From positions 221,877 through 285,876 of the forward strand of contig NZ_BMTV01000003.1 in NCBI RefSeq assembly GCF_014649855.1: a stretch of DNA of 64,000 bases. Reading direction: 5' to 3'. This DNA comes from Streptomyces roseolus. GTDB lineage: Bacteria; Actinomycetota; Actinomycetes; Streptomycetales; Streptomycetaceae. The notes beneath the pieces were generated by a model. It saw only the letters and a program-made list of their open reading frames with translations, did no database searches and was not told the DNA's origin. Positions 24,570 through 34,397 of the stretch are shown here, piece by piece (the first letter of the stretch is position 1; each line of letters opens with the position of its first letter). The translations under genes and the position numbers were made by a program.

Positions 24570-26054
24570 ATGCGCAGAGCGATCCCAGCCGCGGCAGCCG
24601 CGGCCCTCGCCGGCCTGGTCGCCGCGGGGCCGCTGACCCCGTCGGCCCGCGCCGACACCGCGCCCGCCCTCACCGCCTCGATCGCCCGGGCGAGCGCCTG
24701 GAGCAGCGGCTACGGCGCCGACGTGACCGTGGCCAACGCCGGGGACGCCCCGGCGGCGGGCTGGACGGTCGAGTTCGACCTCCCCGAGGGCACCTCGGTC
24801 ACCAGCCACTGGTCGGCGACGAAGACCCGGAGCGGCCGGCACTACACCTTCACCGACGTCTCCTGGAACGGCTCGGTCGCACCGGGCGGGACGCAGGGTT
24901 TCGGCTTCAACGCGAGCGGCCTCGGCCTCCCGCTCAACTGCACGGTCAACGGCGCCCCTTGCGGGGGCGGCACCCCGACGCCGACACCGACGCCCACCCC
25001 GACGCCCACGCCCTCGCCGACCCCTTCACCGACTCCCACGCCGACACCGACCGCCACCCCGACCACGGCCCCGCCCACCGGTCCCGTCGTCGACGTCGCC
25101 ACCGCCGCGCAGCTTCAGGCCGCGCTCGCCTCCGCCGCGCCCGGCCAGACGATCCGGATGGCACCCGGCGAGTACCGGGGCTCCTTCGTCGCACAGCGGC
25201 CCGGCGCCGCGGACCGGCCGATCACGCTCACCGGCCCGCGTACGGCGGTGCTCGTCAACGACGGGCCCTCCGGCAGCGGCCCCTCGTGCCCCGTGCCGAC
25301 CGCGGGCTGGGACCCGGGCTACGGCCTGTGGCTGTACCGGGCGCCGTACTGGAACCTGGAGGGCTTCACCGTCCGGGACTCCAAGAAGGGGCTGGTCGTC
25401 GACGCCTCCCCGCACGTGACGGCGGACGGGCTGCACGTGCACCGCGTCGAGGAGGAGGGCGTGCACTTCCGCCGCTCCTCCTCGGACGGGGTGCTCCGCG
25501 ACTCGACGGTCGAGGGGACGGGACTGGTCCAGCCGGGCTACGGCGAGGGCGTGTACATCGGCTCGGCCGGATCCAACTGGGGCTGCCACGGCAACGAGGG
25601 CGGCGCCGACCGCTCGGACCGGGTGCTCGTGGAGAACAACCGCATCGGCCCGAACGTCGCCGCCGAGGCCGTCGACGTCAAGGAGGGCACCTTCGGCGGC
25701 GTCATCCGCGGGAACGCCTTCGACGGGCGCGGGATCACCGGCCAGAACTCGGCGGACTCGTGGATCGACGTGAAGGGCGTCGACTACCTCATCGAGGGCA
25801 ACACCGGCACGTTCACCGCGCCGGGCACCTTCGCCAACGGATACGAGACCCACAACCCGGCCACCACGCCCGCCTTCCCGAACGGCTGCGGCAACGTCTG
25901 GCGCGGCAACGACTCGGACCTGGGCGGGGTGGGTGCGTACGCCGTCCGGATCACGTCGACGTCGAAGTGCCCGGGCCGGCTCAACGTCGTCCACGCCTCG
26001 AACACGGTGCGCGGCGCCACGACCGGCCTGACCAACATCGCGGTCACCCCCTAG
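24570..26054 (+). CDS. Secreted CBM2-like plus right-handed beta-helix protein
   Basis: A 494-aa exported protein. The signal peptide is MRRAIPAAAAAALAGLVAAG to SARA. Residues about 30-128 form a CBM2 cellulose/chitin-binding domain (ASAWSSGYGADVTVANAGDA, WTVEFDLPEG, WNGSVAPGGTQGFGFNASG). A Thr-Pro repeat linker spans about 133-170. A parallel beta-helix of the pectate-lyase/right-handed type follows (IRMAPGEYRGSFVAQ, LEGFTVRDSKKGLVVDASPH, VLVENNRIGPNVAAEAVDVK). ATG at 24570 follows GGAGGAG. It probably binds plant or fungal polysaccharide; lyase activity is plausible but catalytic residues were not identified. Its end overlaps the convergent gene by 11 bp. Confidence 0.85.
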   Translation: MRRAIPAAAAAALAGLVAAGPLTPSARADTAPALTASIARASAWSSGYGADVTVANAGDAPAAGWTVEFDLPEGTSVTSHWSATKTRSGRHYTFTDVSWNGSVAPGGTQGFGFNASGLGLPLNCTVNGAPCGGGTPTPTPTPTPTPTPSPTPSPTPTPTPTATPTTAPPTGPVVDVATAAQLQAALASAAPGQTIRMAPGEYRGSFVAQRPGAADRPITLTGPRTAVLVNDGPSGSGPSCPVPTAGWDPGYGLWLYRAPYWNLEGFTVRDSKKGLVVDASPHVTADGLHVHRVEEEGVHFRRSSSDGVLRDSTVEGTGLVQPGYGEGVYIGSAGSNWGCHGNEGGADRSDRVLVENNRIGPNVAAEAVDVKEGTFGGVIRGNAFDGRGITGQNSADSWIDVKGVDYLIEGNTGTFTAPGTFANGYETHNPATTPAFPNGCGNVWRGNDSDLGGVGAYAVRITSTSKCPGRLNVVHASNTVRGATTGLTNIAVTP

Positions 26055-27075
26055 GCGTCGCCCCCGTCCCCGTCCCCCGCTCCGGCTCCTCGTCCGGCCC
26101 GTCCTCCTCCCCGTACGGCTCGAACCAGTGCCGGTCGAAGTACCGGGCGGTGGAGAAGGGATGGTGCCGGTCGGTGAGCAGGCGGTACAGGAACTCGGTG
26201 ATCGTGCCGTCGAACCTGACCCAGGAGTCGAAGTCGTCCTCGACCGCGACGATCGGCCAGCGGTCGGGATCGCGGCCCTCGGTGAGCCAGTAGAACGTGT
26301 CGGCCTGCTCCGTGTCCCCCCACTGGAGCAGGCCGCCGGGCGCGGGGTACACCGCGTAGGGCTCCCACGGCGCGCCGCCGTGCGCGCGCACGTGCTCGGC
26401 GAGTCCGAACGCGTTCCCGACGAGGTCCGAGCCGTGCCCGCCCGAGCCGGGCACGTACAGCCGGAGCCAGCCGTCGAAGGCGCCCTCGCCGAAGGCCTCG
26501 GCGAGCTGCTTGTAGTCGACGGGGAGCGCCGTGCCGAGCCGGGCCTCCTCCGCCGCCCAGTCGACCGCGTGGCGGGGCGCGGCGAGGTCCCGGCCGGTCG
26601 TGGCGAGGACCCCACCCAGCCAGGTGGCCCCCTCGGGGAGCCCGGCGGCCGCGCTCCGGCCTTCGGCGACGACCAGCACGGGCCGGACGCCGAGCGGACC
26701 CCGTACGGCTCCGAGTCCGATCCACCGGCCGCCGTGCGACCAGCCCCGCATGCCGACGACCCGGTCCCCGAAGGGCGTGAGCAGCGGCAGTCCGGTGAGC
26801 TCTGTGACGTACGGGTCGACGTCACCGTCCCGCGCGAGGTCCCGCGCCCGCCCGTACCGCTCGACGAGCGCCCGCCGGAGGGCGTCGAAGGCGGCCTCGC
26901 CCTCCGGCGGCGTCATGCAGACGTGTCCGTCGGGGTGCCCGGGCTCCGCACAGCGGAGCTCGTCGGTGTCCGCCCAGGCCCGGCGCCGCAGAAGGGCGAG
27001 GAGCTCTTCGAGGGTTTCGGCGGGGACGGGGGCAGGGGCTTCGTCGTACGCGCGTGGCAGGTTCACGCCGGGCAT
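26044..27075 (-). CDS. SMI1/KNR4 (SUKH)-like protein
   Basis: A 343-aa protein. The second half carries a SUKH-type fold signature: DWAAEEARLGTALPVDYKQL, GWLRLYVPG, then LLQWGDTEQADTFYWLTEG and DPDRWPIVAVEDDFDSWVRF. The first half (PLLTPFGDRVVGMRGWSHGG and others) is not recognised. SUKH proteins are often immunity proteins against contact toxins, but in Streptomyces many are free-standing, and no toxin gene is adjacent here. The ATG at 27075 lacks a clear ribosome site; GTG at 27090 is an alternative. The C-terminus overlaps the convergent CBM2 gene. Confidence 0.7.
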   Translation of the reverse strand: MPGVNLPRAYDEAPAPVPAETLEELLALLRRRAWADTDELRCAEPGHPDGHVCMTPPEGEAAFDALRRALVERYGRARDLARDGDVDPYVTELTGLPLLTPFGDRVVGMRGWSHGGRWIGLGAVRGPLGVRPVLVVAEGRSAAAGLPEGATWLGGVLATTGRDLAAPRHAVDWAAEEARLGTALPVDYKQLAEAFGEGAFDGWLRLYVPGSGGHGSDLVGNAFGLAEHVRAHGGAPWEPYAVYPAPGGLLQWGDTEQADTFYWLTEGRDPDRWPIVAVEDDFDSWVRFDGTITEFLYRLLTDRHHPFSTARYFDRHWFEPYGEEDGPDEEPERGTGTGATPRG

Positions 27076-27288
27076 GCAACCAGACGCCACCGACAACCGG
27101 CCCCGACGGCCGGGCCCCACGGCCGGGACCCCCGGGGCGGGACCACCGGGCCACCGGGCCACCGGGCCGGCACCCTCACCGCGCCGGGGCACCGCCTCGG
27201 GTCGCCGCGCCGGGGCACCGCCCCAGGTCGCAACCTCGGGACACCGCTTCGGTCACGAGCAGCAGCGCGCGACCATGGCGGGAAACTC

Positions 27289-27302
27289 TGAATGGTGATT
27301 CA
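27289..27302. promoter_or_regulatory. Candidate TetR operator (TGAAT-N4-ATTCA)
   Basis: The inverted repeat TGAAT-GGTG-ATTCA lies nine bases before the ATG of the downstream TetR gene, where binding would block translation start or transcription. It is a typical small TetR half-site pair. Autoregulation is inferred. Confidence 0.55.
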
Positions 27303-27310
27303 CTTCTTCC

Positions 27311-27919
27311 ATGGCCTACCGCAAGACCCCCGCCGAGCTCCGCCGGCTCGAAGCCGCCCGGGAGCACCTGGTCGCCTGCGCCACCTCCGTCGTCGCCGAG
27401 GTGGGCTGGGCCCAGGCCTCCGTGACGGCGGTCGCCGACGCCGCCGGCATCGCGGCCGGCTCCGTCTACCAGCACTTCCCGTCCAAGACCGCGCTCGCCG
27501 TGGAGGTCTTCCGGCGTGCCGCCGGGCGCGAGGTCGAGGTCCTCGGCGAGGTCCTGGCCGCGCCCGGCGACCCCGTCGAGCGGCTGAGCCGCGGCGTCCA
27601 GGTCTTCGCCCGCCGCGCCCTGGAGAACCGCGGGCTCGCCTACGCCCTGCTCGCCGCCCCGGCCGAGCCCGCCGTGGGCGCCGAGCGGCTCGACTTCCGG
27701 CGCCGCTACCGCGCGCTCTTCGCCGCAGTGGTGCGCGAGGGGATCAAGGAGGGGGTGCTGCCGGAGCAGAACGGGGAGATCACCGCCGCCGCGCTCACCG
27801 GCGCGGTCGGCGAGGTCCTCGTCGACCCGCTCGGCCACCCCGGCACGACCACCACCGACGCCCTCCTCGCCGAGCTCACCGCGATGGCACTGCGCTGCGC
27901 GGGCGCCCCCGCAGCCTGA
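27311..27919 (+). CDS. TetR/AcrR family transcriptional regulator
   Basis: A 202-aa TetR-family protein. The N-terminal HTH is visible at residues about 37-62 (VTAVADAAGIAAGSVYQHFP and SKTAL). The C-terminal domain is helical. ATG at 27311 lies directly after the TGAAT/ATTCA palindrome. The AidB-like acyl-CoA dehydrogenase follows after 107 bases on the same strand and is its most likely target. An acyl-CoA-type ligand would fit, as for many TetR regulators of such genes, but that is inference. Confidence 0.9.
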   Translation: MAYRKTPAELRRLEAAREHLVACATSVVAEVGWAQASVTAVADAAGIAAGSVYQHFPSKTALAVEVFRRAAGREVEVLGEVLAAPGDPVERLSRGVQVFARRALENRGLAYALLAAPAEPAVGAERLDFRRRYRALFAAVVREGIKEGVLPEQNGEITAAALTGAVGEVLVDPLGHPGTTTTDALLAELTAMALRCAGAPAA

Positions 27920-28026
27920 CCGTCGACCCGAGCACCGCCCCGACCGCCCCGACCGCACCGCGTCGGCCCGCAACCGTCCACCCCGCGACCGCCCGCCCGA
28001 CACCGCCTTCCGGAGGAGCGCACACC

Positions 28027-29706
28027 GTGACCACCACTCCCGGCTCCGGCCCCGCCCCGAGCACGCCCCAGAGCCGTCCCACCGCCGTGACGCACGCCGT
28101 CACCAACCAGGCCCCGCCGCTCACCGGCCACGACGCCGCCGACGACCCGGTGCTGCTCGAAGGCCTCGTCCGGGAGGGCGCCGACTGGCACCTGGAGGAC
28201 CTGCACCGCTTCGGCCGGGTCGTCACCGGCGAGGAGGCCCAGCACTGGGCCGACCAGGCCAACCGCAACGAGCCCGAGCTGCGCACCCACGACCGGTACG
28301 GCAACCGCGTCGACGAGGTCGAGTTCCACCCGGCCTACCACCGGCTGATGGAACTCTCCGTCGGCGAGGGCCTCGCCGGCGCGGCCTGGGCCGACGAGCG
28401 GCCCGGCGCCCACGTGGCGCGCGCCGGCGGCTTCATGCTCGCCTCCACGCTGGAGGCGGGCCACCTGTGCCCGGTCTCGATGACGTACGCCGTCGTCCCC
28501 GCGCTGCGCCACTCCCCCGAGCTCGCGAAGACGTACGTGCCGCTGCTCACCAGCCGGACGTACGAGCCCGGCCTGCGCACCCCGACGGAGAAGCGGGGAC
28601 TGCTCGCCGGGATGGGCATGACCGAGAAGCAGGGCGGCAGCGACGTCCGCGCCAACACCACCTCCGCCACCGAACTGCCCGACGGCACCTGGCGGTTGCG
28701 CGGGCACAAGTGGTTCACCAGCGCGCCGATGAACGACCTCTTCCTCGTCCTCGCGCAGGCGCCCGGCGGGCTCTCCTGCTTCCTCGTCCCGCGCGTCCTG
28801 CCCGACGGCAGCCGCAACACCTTCCGCATCCAGCGGCTCAAGGACAAGCTCGGCAACCGCTCCAACGCCTCCAGCGAGCCGGAGTTCGACGACACGGTGG
28901 CGTGGCTCGTGGGCACCGAGGGCAAGGGGGTGCGGACCATCATCGACATGGTGACGATGACCCGCCTGGACTGCGTGCTCGGCTCCGCCGCCGGCATCCG
29001 GGGCGCGCTCGCGCAGGCGGCCCACCACGCCCGCCACCGCTCGGCGTTCGGCGCCCTGCTGATCGACCAGCCGCTGATGCGCAACGTCCTCGCCGACCTG
29101 GCCCTCGAATCGGAGGCGGCCACCACCCTCGGCCTGCGCCTCGCCGGCGCCGCCGACCGCGCCCGCCTCGGCGACGAGCGCGAGCGCGCCTTCCTCCGTC
29201 TGGCCACCGCCGTCGGCAAGTACTGGGTCTGCAAGCGGCAGCCCGCCGCGGTCGCCGAGGCCCTGGAATGCCTCGGCGGAAACGGCTACGACGAGGCGTC
29301 GGGCATGCCGCGCATGTACCGCGAGGCTCCGCTCAACAGCATCTGGGAGGGCTCCGGCAACGTCAGCGCCCTCGACCTGCTGCGCGCCCTGGCCCGCGAA
29401 CCGGAGGCCCTGGACGCCTTCCGTACGGAGGTGGAGGCGGCGTCCGGCGCGGACCGGCGGCTCGACGCGGCCTGGACCGCCCTCCAGGGCGAGCTGCGCC
29501 TCACCGAGGACGCCCCGCTGCGCGCCCGCCGGGTCGCCGAGCGGGCCGCGCTGGTCCTCCAGGGCTCGCTCCTGGTCCGGCACGCCCCGGCGGCGGTGGC
29601 CGACGCCTTCTGCGCGTCGCGCGTCGAAGGCGACCAGGGCCTCGCCTTCGGCACCCTCCCGCCGGGCACGGACTTCGCGGGCCTCCTCACGCGCCTGCCG
29701 GTCTGA
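28027..29706 (+). CDS. AidB-type acyl-CoA dehydrogenase
   Basis: A 559-aa flavoprotein of the acyl-CoA dehydrogenase superfamily, AidB branch by length and by the sequence MGMTEKQGGSDVRANTTSAT (residues about 198-217). HKWFTSAPMNDLFLVLAQ, TRLDCVLGSAAGIRGALAQA and a C-terminal ECLGGNGYDEASGMPRMYRE with APLNSIWEGSGNV are also visible. These match FAD-binding and active-site segments. AidB proteins respond to alkylation damage in E. coli, and actinobacterial homologues may act on acyl-CoA substrates. GTG at 28027 has GGAGG upstream. A strong terminator follows. The catalytic substrate is unknown. Confidence 0.9.
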   Translation: MTTTPGSGPAPSTPQSRPTAVTHAVTNQAPPLTGHDAADDPVLLEGLVREGADWHLEDLHRFGRVVTGEEAQHWADQANRNEPELRTHDRYGNRVDEVEFHPAYHRLMELSVGEGLAGAAWADERPGAHVARAGGFMLASTLEAGHLCPVSMTYAVVPALRHSPELAKTYVPLLTSRTYEPGLRTPTEKRGLLAGMGMTEKQGGSDVRANTTSATELPDGTWRLRGHKWFTSAPMNDLFLVLAQAPGGLSCFLVPRVLPDGSRNTFRIQRLKDKLGNRSNASSEPEFDDTVAWLVGTEGKGVRTIIDMVTMTRLDCVLGSAAGIRGALAQAAHHARHRSAFGALLIDQPLMRNVLADLALESEAATTLGLRLAGAADRARLGDERERAFLRLATAVGKYWVCKRQPAAVAEALECLGGNGYDEASGMPRMYREAPLNSIWEGSGNVSALDLLRALAREPEALDAFRTEVEAASGADRRLDAAWTALQGELRLTEDAPLRARRVAERAALVLQGSLLVRHAPAAVADAFCASRVEGDQGLAFGTLPPGTDFAGLLTRLPV

Positions 29707-29713
29707 CACGACC

Positions 29714-29762
29714 GGATCCGCCCCCGCCCCGGAAGGTTTCCGTGACGGGGGCGAATCCTTTT
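29714..29762 (+). terminator. Rho-independent terminator after the acyl-CoA dehydrogenase
   Basis: A 13-bp stem (GGATCCGCCCCCG paired with CGGGGGCGAATCC, one mismatch) encloses a small inner hairpin and is followed by TTTT. It starts eight bases after the stop codon. Confidence 0.85.
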
Positions 29763-29826
29763 CGGGACCCCGTGGCTCCTATCCGCGTACCGGCCGACCG
29801 GGCCGGCCCCACCGGAAGGAGACATC

Positions 29827-29913
29827 ATGCTGATCACCGGCCTCGTCGCCGGAGTCCTGCTCGTCGGCGCGTGCACCTGGCACCTCGTGCGGCGGTACAA
29901 GAGCCGCGCCTGA
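29827..29913 (+). CDS. 28-aa single-helix membrane peptide
   Basis: A very short ORF encoding MLITGLVAGVLLVGACTWHL followed by VRRYKSRA. A GGAAGGAG ribosome site lies eight bases before the ATG, which is the best in this neighbourhood. The sequence is one hydrophobic helix with a positively charged C-terminal end, so the N-terminus is predicted to face out and the tail in. It lies 30 bases before the ECF sigma gene on the same strand and is probably its first cistron. Such peptides sometimes regulate partner membrane proteins. No homologue is recognised. Confidence 0.6.
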   Translation: MLITGLVAGVLLVGACTWHLVRRYKSRA

Positions 29914-29943
29914 TCCGAGCCCGCAGAGCACGAGGGGAAATCC

Positions 29944-30534
29944 GTGAACCGACCCTTCTCCTGGCCCGACGAACGGCTGGTCAAGGCGGCGCAGGACGGC
30001 GACGTCGCCTCGCTGACCACCGTCGTCATGGAGTCCCAGCCGCACGTGCGGAAGTTCGCCCGCTCCCTGTGCGCCTCGCCGCAGGACGCGGAGGACGCGG
30101 CGCAGGAGGCGCTGATCATCCTGTACCGGAAGATCGGCACCCTGCGGGCGTCCGGGGCGCTCGCCTCGTGGATGTTCCGCATCGTGCGCAACGAATGCCT
30201 CCGGCAGGTGCGCGGCCTGGTCCGGCGGGGCGAGGAGCCGGAGGACGCCCCGGAGGCGGCGTCGGAACCCTCCGCGGAGGAGGCCGTCCTGCACCGCCTG
30301 GAGGCCCGGCGGATCGCCGCCGCCGTCGGCGCCCTCCCCCGCGACCAGCGGCAGGTCCTGATCATGCGGGACGTCCAGGGCCTGCCCGGCAGGACCGTGG
30401 CCCACGCCCTCGGCCTGAGCAACGCGGCGATGAAGTCGCGCCTCCACCGCGCCCGCGCCGCCCTCCGCCAGTCCCTGTCGGCCCCGGACCAGTTCCCCGG
30501 GGCCCGCCCCACCGAAGGAGACCCGCACCCGTGA
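29944..30534 (+). CDS. ECF-type RNA polymerase sigma factor
   Basis: A 196-aa sigma-70-family ECF factor. Region 2 is visible (FARSLCASPQDAEDAAQEAL with ILYRKIGTLRASGALASWMF and RIVRNECLRQ), and region 4 as LPRDQRQVLIMRDVQGLPGR through SNAAMKSRLHRARAALRQSL. No SnoaL-like or anti-sigma extension is present. GTG at 29944 has AGGGGAAA upstream. It sits between a membrane micropeptide and a Cys-containing membrane protein, both candidates to control it, because no classical zinc-binding anti-sigma gene is present. Its regulon is unknown. Confidence 0.92.
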   Translation: MNRPFSWPDERLVKAAQDGDVASLTTVVMESQPHVRKFARSLCASPQDAEDAAQEALIILYRKIGTLRASGALASWMFRIVRNECLRQVRGLVRRGEEPEDAPEAASEPSAEEAVLHRLEARRIAAAVGALPRDQRQVLIMRDVQGLPGRTVAHALGLSNAAMKSRLHRARAALRQSLSAPDQFPGARPTEGDPHP

Positions 30535-30893
30535 CCACCACCACTCCGCCCGTCCTCGACACTCCCGCCGGCGCCCGGGCCCACACCGTCGCCGTGAAGC
30601 CGGCCCCCCGGGGCCCCGACCACGCCGGCACGTCCCTCCCGCGCCACCTCGCGCGCGGCGCGCTCGGATTCGGGCTGCTCATCGGGGCGGTCGCGCTGCT
30701 GCCGGCGACCGGCCCCGTCAGCCTGCTCGCCGTCCCGCCGGCCCTGCTCGCCCTCCGGGGCTGCCCCGCCTGCTGGGCGGTCGGACTGGCGCAGACGATC
30801 TCCCGGGGCCGTCTGGAGCGGCAGTGCGCCGACGGCGTCTGCACCCTCGCCAAGGCCCGCCCGCGTCCCGCCGCGCCCCCGCCCCGGCCGTAA
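30531..30893 (+). CDS. Small Cys-containing membrane protein (DUF2892-like)
   Basis: A 120-aa protein with two hydrophobic helices (ALGFGLLIGAVALLPATGPV and LLAVPPALLALRG). They are followed by CPACW and a second pair, CADGVC. The G-CP-x-x layout after two helices is reminiscent of the YgaP-like transmembrane domain (DUF2892). The GTG start overlaps the sigma factor stop (GTGA) and has GAAGGAG upstream, so the two are coupled. The four cysteines could bind metal or form disulphides. A role as a redox- or metal-sensitive partner of the sigma factor is inferred. Confidence 0.6.
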   Translation: MTTTTPPVLDTPAGARAHTVAVKPAPRGPDHAGTSLPRHLARGALGFGLLIGAVALLPATGPVSLLAVPPALLALRGCPACWAVGLAQTISRGRLERQCADGVCTLAKARPRPAAPPPRP

Positions 30894-30966
30894 ATCCCGC
30901 GGGTTCCCGGGGACGGGCTGTTAGGCTGGTGAGGACGTTGATCGTGTATCGAGGAGAGCAGCAGAC

Positions 30967-30996
30967 GTGGCGGGTGACGACGACATCTCCGGGTGA
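30967..30996 (+). CDS. Candidate leader peptide of the ABC-F gene (MAGDDDISG)
   Basis: A nine-codon ORF, GTG to TGA, with GAGGAG nine bases upstream. It lies 151 bases before the ABC-F start and immediately before a hairpin (31011-31049). Actinobacterial ABC-F resistance genes are often controlled by ribosome-mediated attenuation through such leaders. The acidic DDD run would be a plausible stalling point. It is not proven to be translated, and an overlapping ORF in another frame exists. Confidence 0.45.
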   Translation: MAGDDDISG

Positions 30997-31010
30997 GATC
31001 CGGATCTGAC

Positions 31011-31049
31011 GGCCACCGGGAGCGCCGAGGAGCGCACACCGGGGTGGCC
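31011..31049 (+). promoter_or_regulatory. Hairpin in the ABC-F leader (possible attenuator)
   Basis: GGCCACC at 31011 pairs with GGTGGCC at 31043, and GCGC blocks inside can pair further. It begins 15 bases after the candidate leader stop codon, the right geometry for attenuation. No U-tract follows, so a terminator function is uncertain. Confidence 0.4.
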
Positions 31050-31147
31050 CGTTCGTCGTACCCCAGCACTCAGTCCCCCGTCTGCCCGGGGCGGAGCCGT
31101 GTCCGCGCGTCCGCCGCCGCCCCCTCCCTCCCCGCGAGGTCGTTCCC

Positions 31148-32779
<1,632 letters not shown>

Positions 32780-32810
32780 CCGGCGTCCAGGGGCCGGACC
32801 CCGACCTCTG

Positions 32811-32825
32811 GTAGGAAACCTTACT
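32811..32825. promoter_or_regulatory. Second GTAAGG-type palindrome, before the secreted phosphoesterase
   Basis: GTAGGAAACCTTACT is an imperfect palindrome resembling the site at 24471-24487 before the CBM2 protein. It is 235 bases upstream of the phosphoesterase start. Confidence 0.4.
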
Positions 32826-32953
32826 ATCCGCTAGCATCCCGGCAGCGGCCCGGCGCGGCGGCCCTCCCCGAGGGACGTGACGCGCTCAGCGAGAGCTCTG
32901 ACCCGGCCGCCGAGCACCACCCCGTCGTGTGGCGGCCCGAACGCCACGCGGTC

Positions 32954-33001
32954 GGCCGTCCGCGCCCTTGTCCCAGGGTTCGCCCTAGGGCGCGGACGGC
33001 C
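32954..33001 (+). promoter_or_regulatory. Perfect 15-bp stem-loop in the phosphoesterase leader
   Basis: GGCCGTCCGCGCCCT (32954-32968) pairs perfectly with AGGGCGCGGACGGCC (32987-33001) around an 18-base loop that contains its own CAGGG/CCCTA mini-stem. It ends 58 bases before the ATG and 222 bases after the ABC-F stop. It may be a terminator for the ABC-F gene or a leader element of the next operon. Confidence 0.5.
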
Positions 33002-33059
33002 CCCACCGTGGTGCCCCGGCACGGTGTCCAGCTCTCCCCCTCAGGCCAGGGAGCCAGGT

Positions 33060-34397
33060 ATGCGCCTGTTCGCCTCCGCCCCACCTCGCCGCACCACCGC
33101 CCCCTTCTCCCTCGTGCTCGCCGCCGTGCTGCTGCTCGTCGGCGGGCTCCTCCTCGCCCTGCCCGACCGGGCCGCCGCCGCCGACACCCTGATCTCGCAG
33201 GGCCGTCCGGCCACTTCGTCCTCCGTCGAGGACGGCACCTTCGGACCGGAGAAGGCCTTCGACGGCGACCCCGCCACCCGCTGGGCCAGCGCCGAGGGCG
33301 TCGACCCGCAGTGGCTCCGCGTCGACCTCGGCCCGTCCGCCACCGTCTCCCGCGTCAAGCTCGTCTGGGAGGCCGCCTACGCCACGGCGTACCGGGTGGA
33401 GATCTCCGCCGACGGCGTCACCTGGACCCGGCTCGCCACCGAGACCGCGGGGAACGGCGGCACCGACGACTGGACCGGACTCACCGGGCAGGGCCGTCAC
33501 CTGCGCGTCCACGGGACGGCGCGCGGCACCCCGTACGGCTACTCGCTCTACACGGTGGAGGTGTACGGCACCAGCGGCACGACGCCGCCGCCCACCGGCG
33601 CCTTCACGGTCGTCGCCGCCGGTGACATCGCCGCGCAGTGCACGGCCTCCAGCAGCTCCTGCGCCCACCCGAAGACGGCGGCCCTCGCCCAGCGGATCGC
33701 CCCCGCCTTCTACCTGACGATGGGTGACAACCAGTACGACGACGCCCTGCTGTCGGACTTCCGGAACTACTACGACAAGAGCTGGGGCGCCTTCAAGGCG
33801 AAGACCCGGCCCGTCCCCGGCAACCACGAGACGTACGACCCGGCCGGGCCGCTCGCCGGCTACAAGGCGTACTTCGGCTCGATCGCCTACCCGCGGGGCG
33901 AGCCGTACTACAGCTACGACCAGGGCAACTGGCACTTCGTCGCCCTCGACTCCAACTCCTTCGACGACCCCGCGCAGATCCAGTGGCTCAAGGACGACCT
34001 GGCCCGCAACACCAAGGGCTGCGTCGCCGCCTACTTCCACCACCCGCTGTACTCCTCCGGCGGCCACGGCAACGACCCCGTCTCCAAGCCGGTCTGGAGG
34101 ATCCTGTACGCGGCCGGGGCCGACCTCGTCCTGAACGGCCACGACCACCACTACGAGCGCTTCGCCCCGCAGGACCCCGACGGGCGGGCCACCGCCGGCG
34201 GCATCGTCGAGATCGTCGGCGGCATGGGCGGCGCCGAGCCCTACGACATCGAGACCGTCCAGCCGAACAGCCAGAAGCGGATCAGCGGCACCTACGGGGT
34301 GCTGAAGCTGGACCTCACCGACACCACCTACACCTGGCAGTACGTCGGCGTCGACGACCGGGTCAAGGACTCCGCCCCGACCTACGCCTGCCACTGA
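33060..34397 (+). CDS. Secreted metallophosphoesterase with F5/8-type (CBM32) domain
   Basis: A 445-aa exported protein. The signal peptide is APFSLVLAAVLLLVGGLLLA up to RAAAAD. Residues about 40-175 form a discoidin/CBM32 domain (SQGRPATSSSVEDGTFGPEK, AFDGDPATRWAS, WLRVDLG, YTVEVYG). A calcineurin-like phosphoesterase domain follows. Its metal motifs are visible: GDIA, MGDNQYDD, PGNHETYD, HHPLYSSGGHG and NGHDHHYERF. This is the purple-acid-phosphatase-like layout. ATG at 33060 follows AGGGAG. It begins a three-gene operon. The enzyme likely hydrolyses phosphate esters outside the cell. Confidence 0.92.
   Translation: MRLFASAPPRRTTAPFSLVLAAVLLLVGGLLLALPDRAAAADTLISQGRPATSSSVEDGTFGPEKAFDGDPATRWASAEGVDPQWLRVDLGPSATVSRVKLVWEAAYATAYRVEISADGVTWTRLATETAGNGGTDDWTGLTGQGRHLRVHGTARGTPYGYSLYTVEVYGTSGTTPPPTGAFTVVAAGDIAAQCTASSSSCAHPKTAALAQRIAPAFYLTMGDNQYDDALLSDFRNYYDKSWGAFKAKTRPVPGNHETYDPAGPLAGYKAYFGSIAYPRGEPYYSYDQGNWHFVALDSNSFDDPAQIQWLKDDLARNTKGCVAAYFHHPLYSSGGHGNDPVSKPVWRILYAAGADLVLNGHDHHYERFAPQDPDGRATAGGIVEIVGGMGGAEPYDIETVQPNSQKRISGTYGVLKLDLTDTTYTWQYVGVDDRVKDSAPTYACH

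Noticed and set aside
24970..25070. DNA repeat made of ACGCC/GACACC-like units.
   Set aside because: It simply encodes the Thr-Pro linker between the CBM2 and beta-helix domains.
26044..27075. Toxin-immunity pair built around the SUKH-like protein.
   Set aside because: The convergent neighbour is a secreted CBM2/beta-helix protein with no toxin domain, and no polymorphic-toxin gene is nearby.
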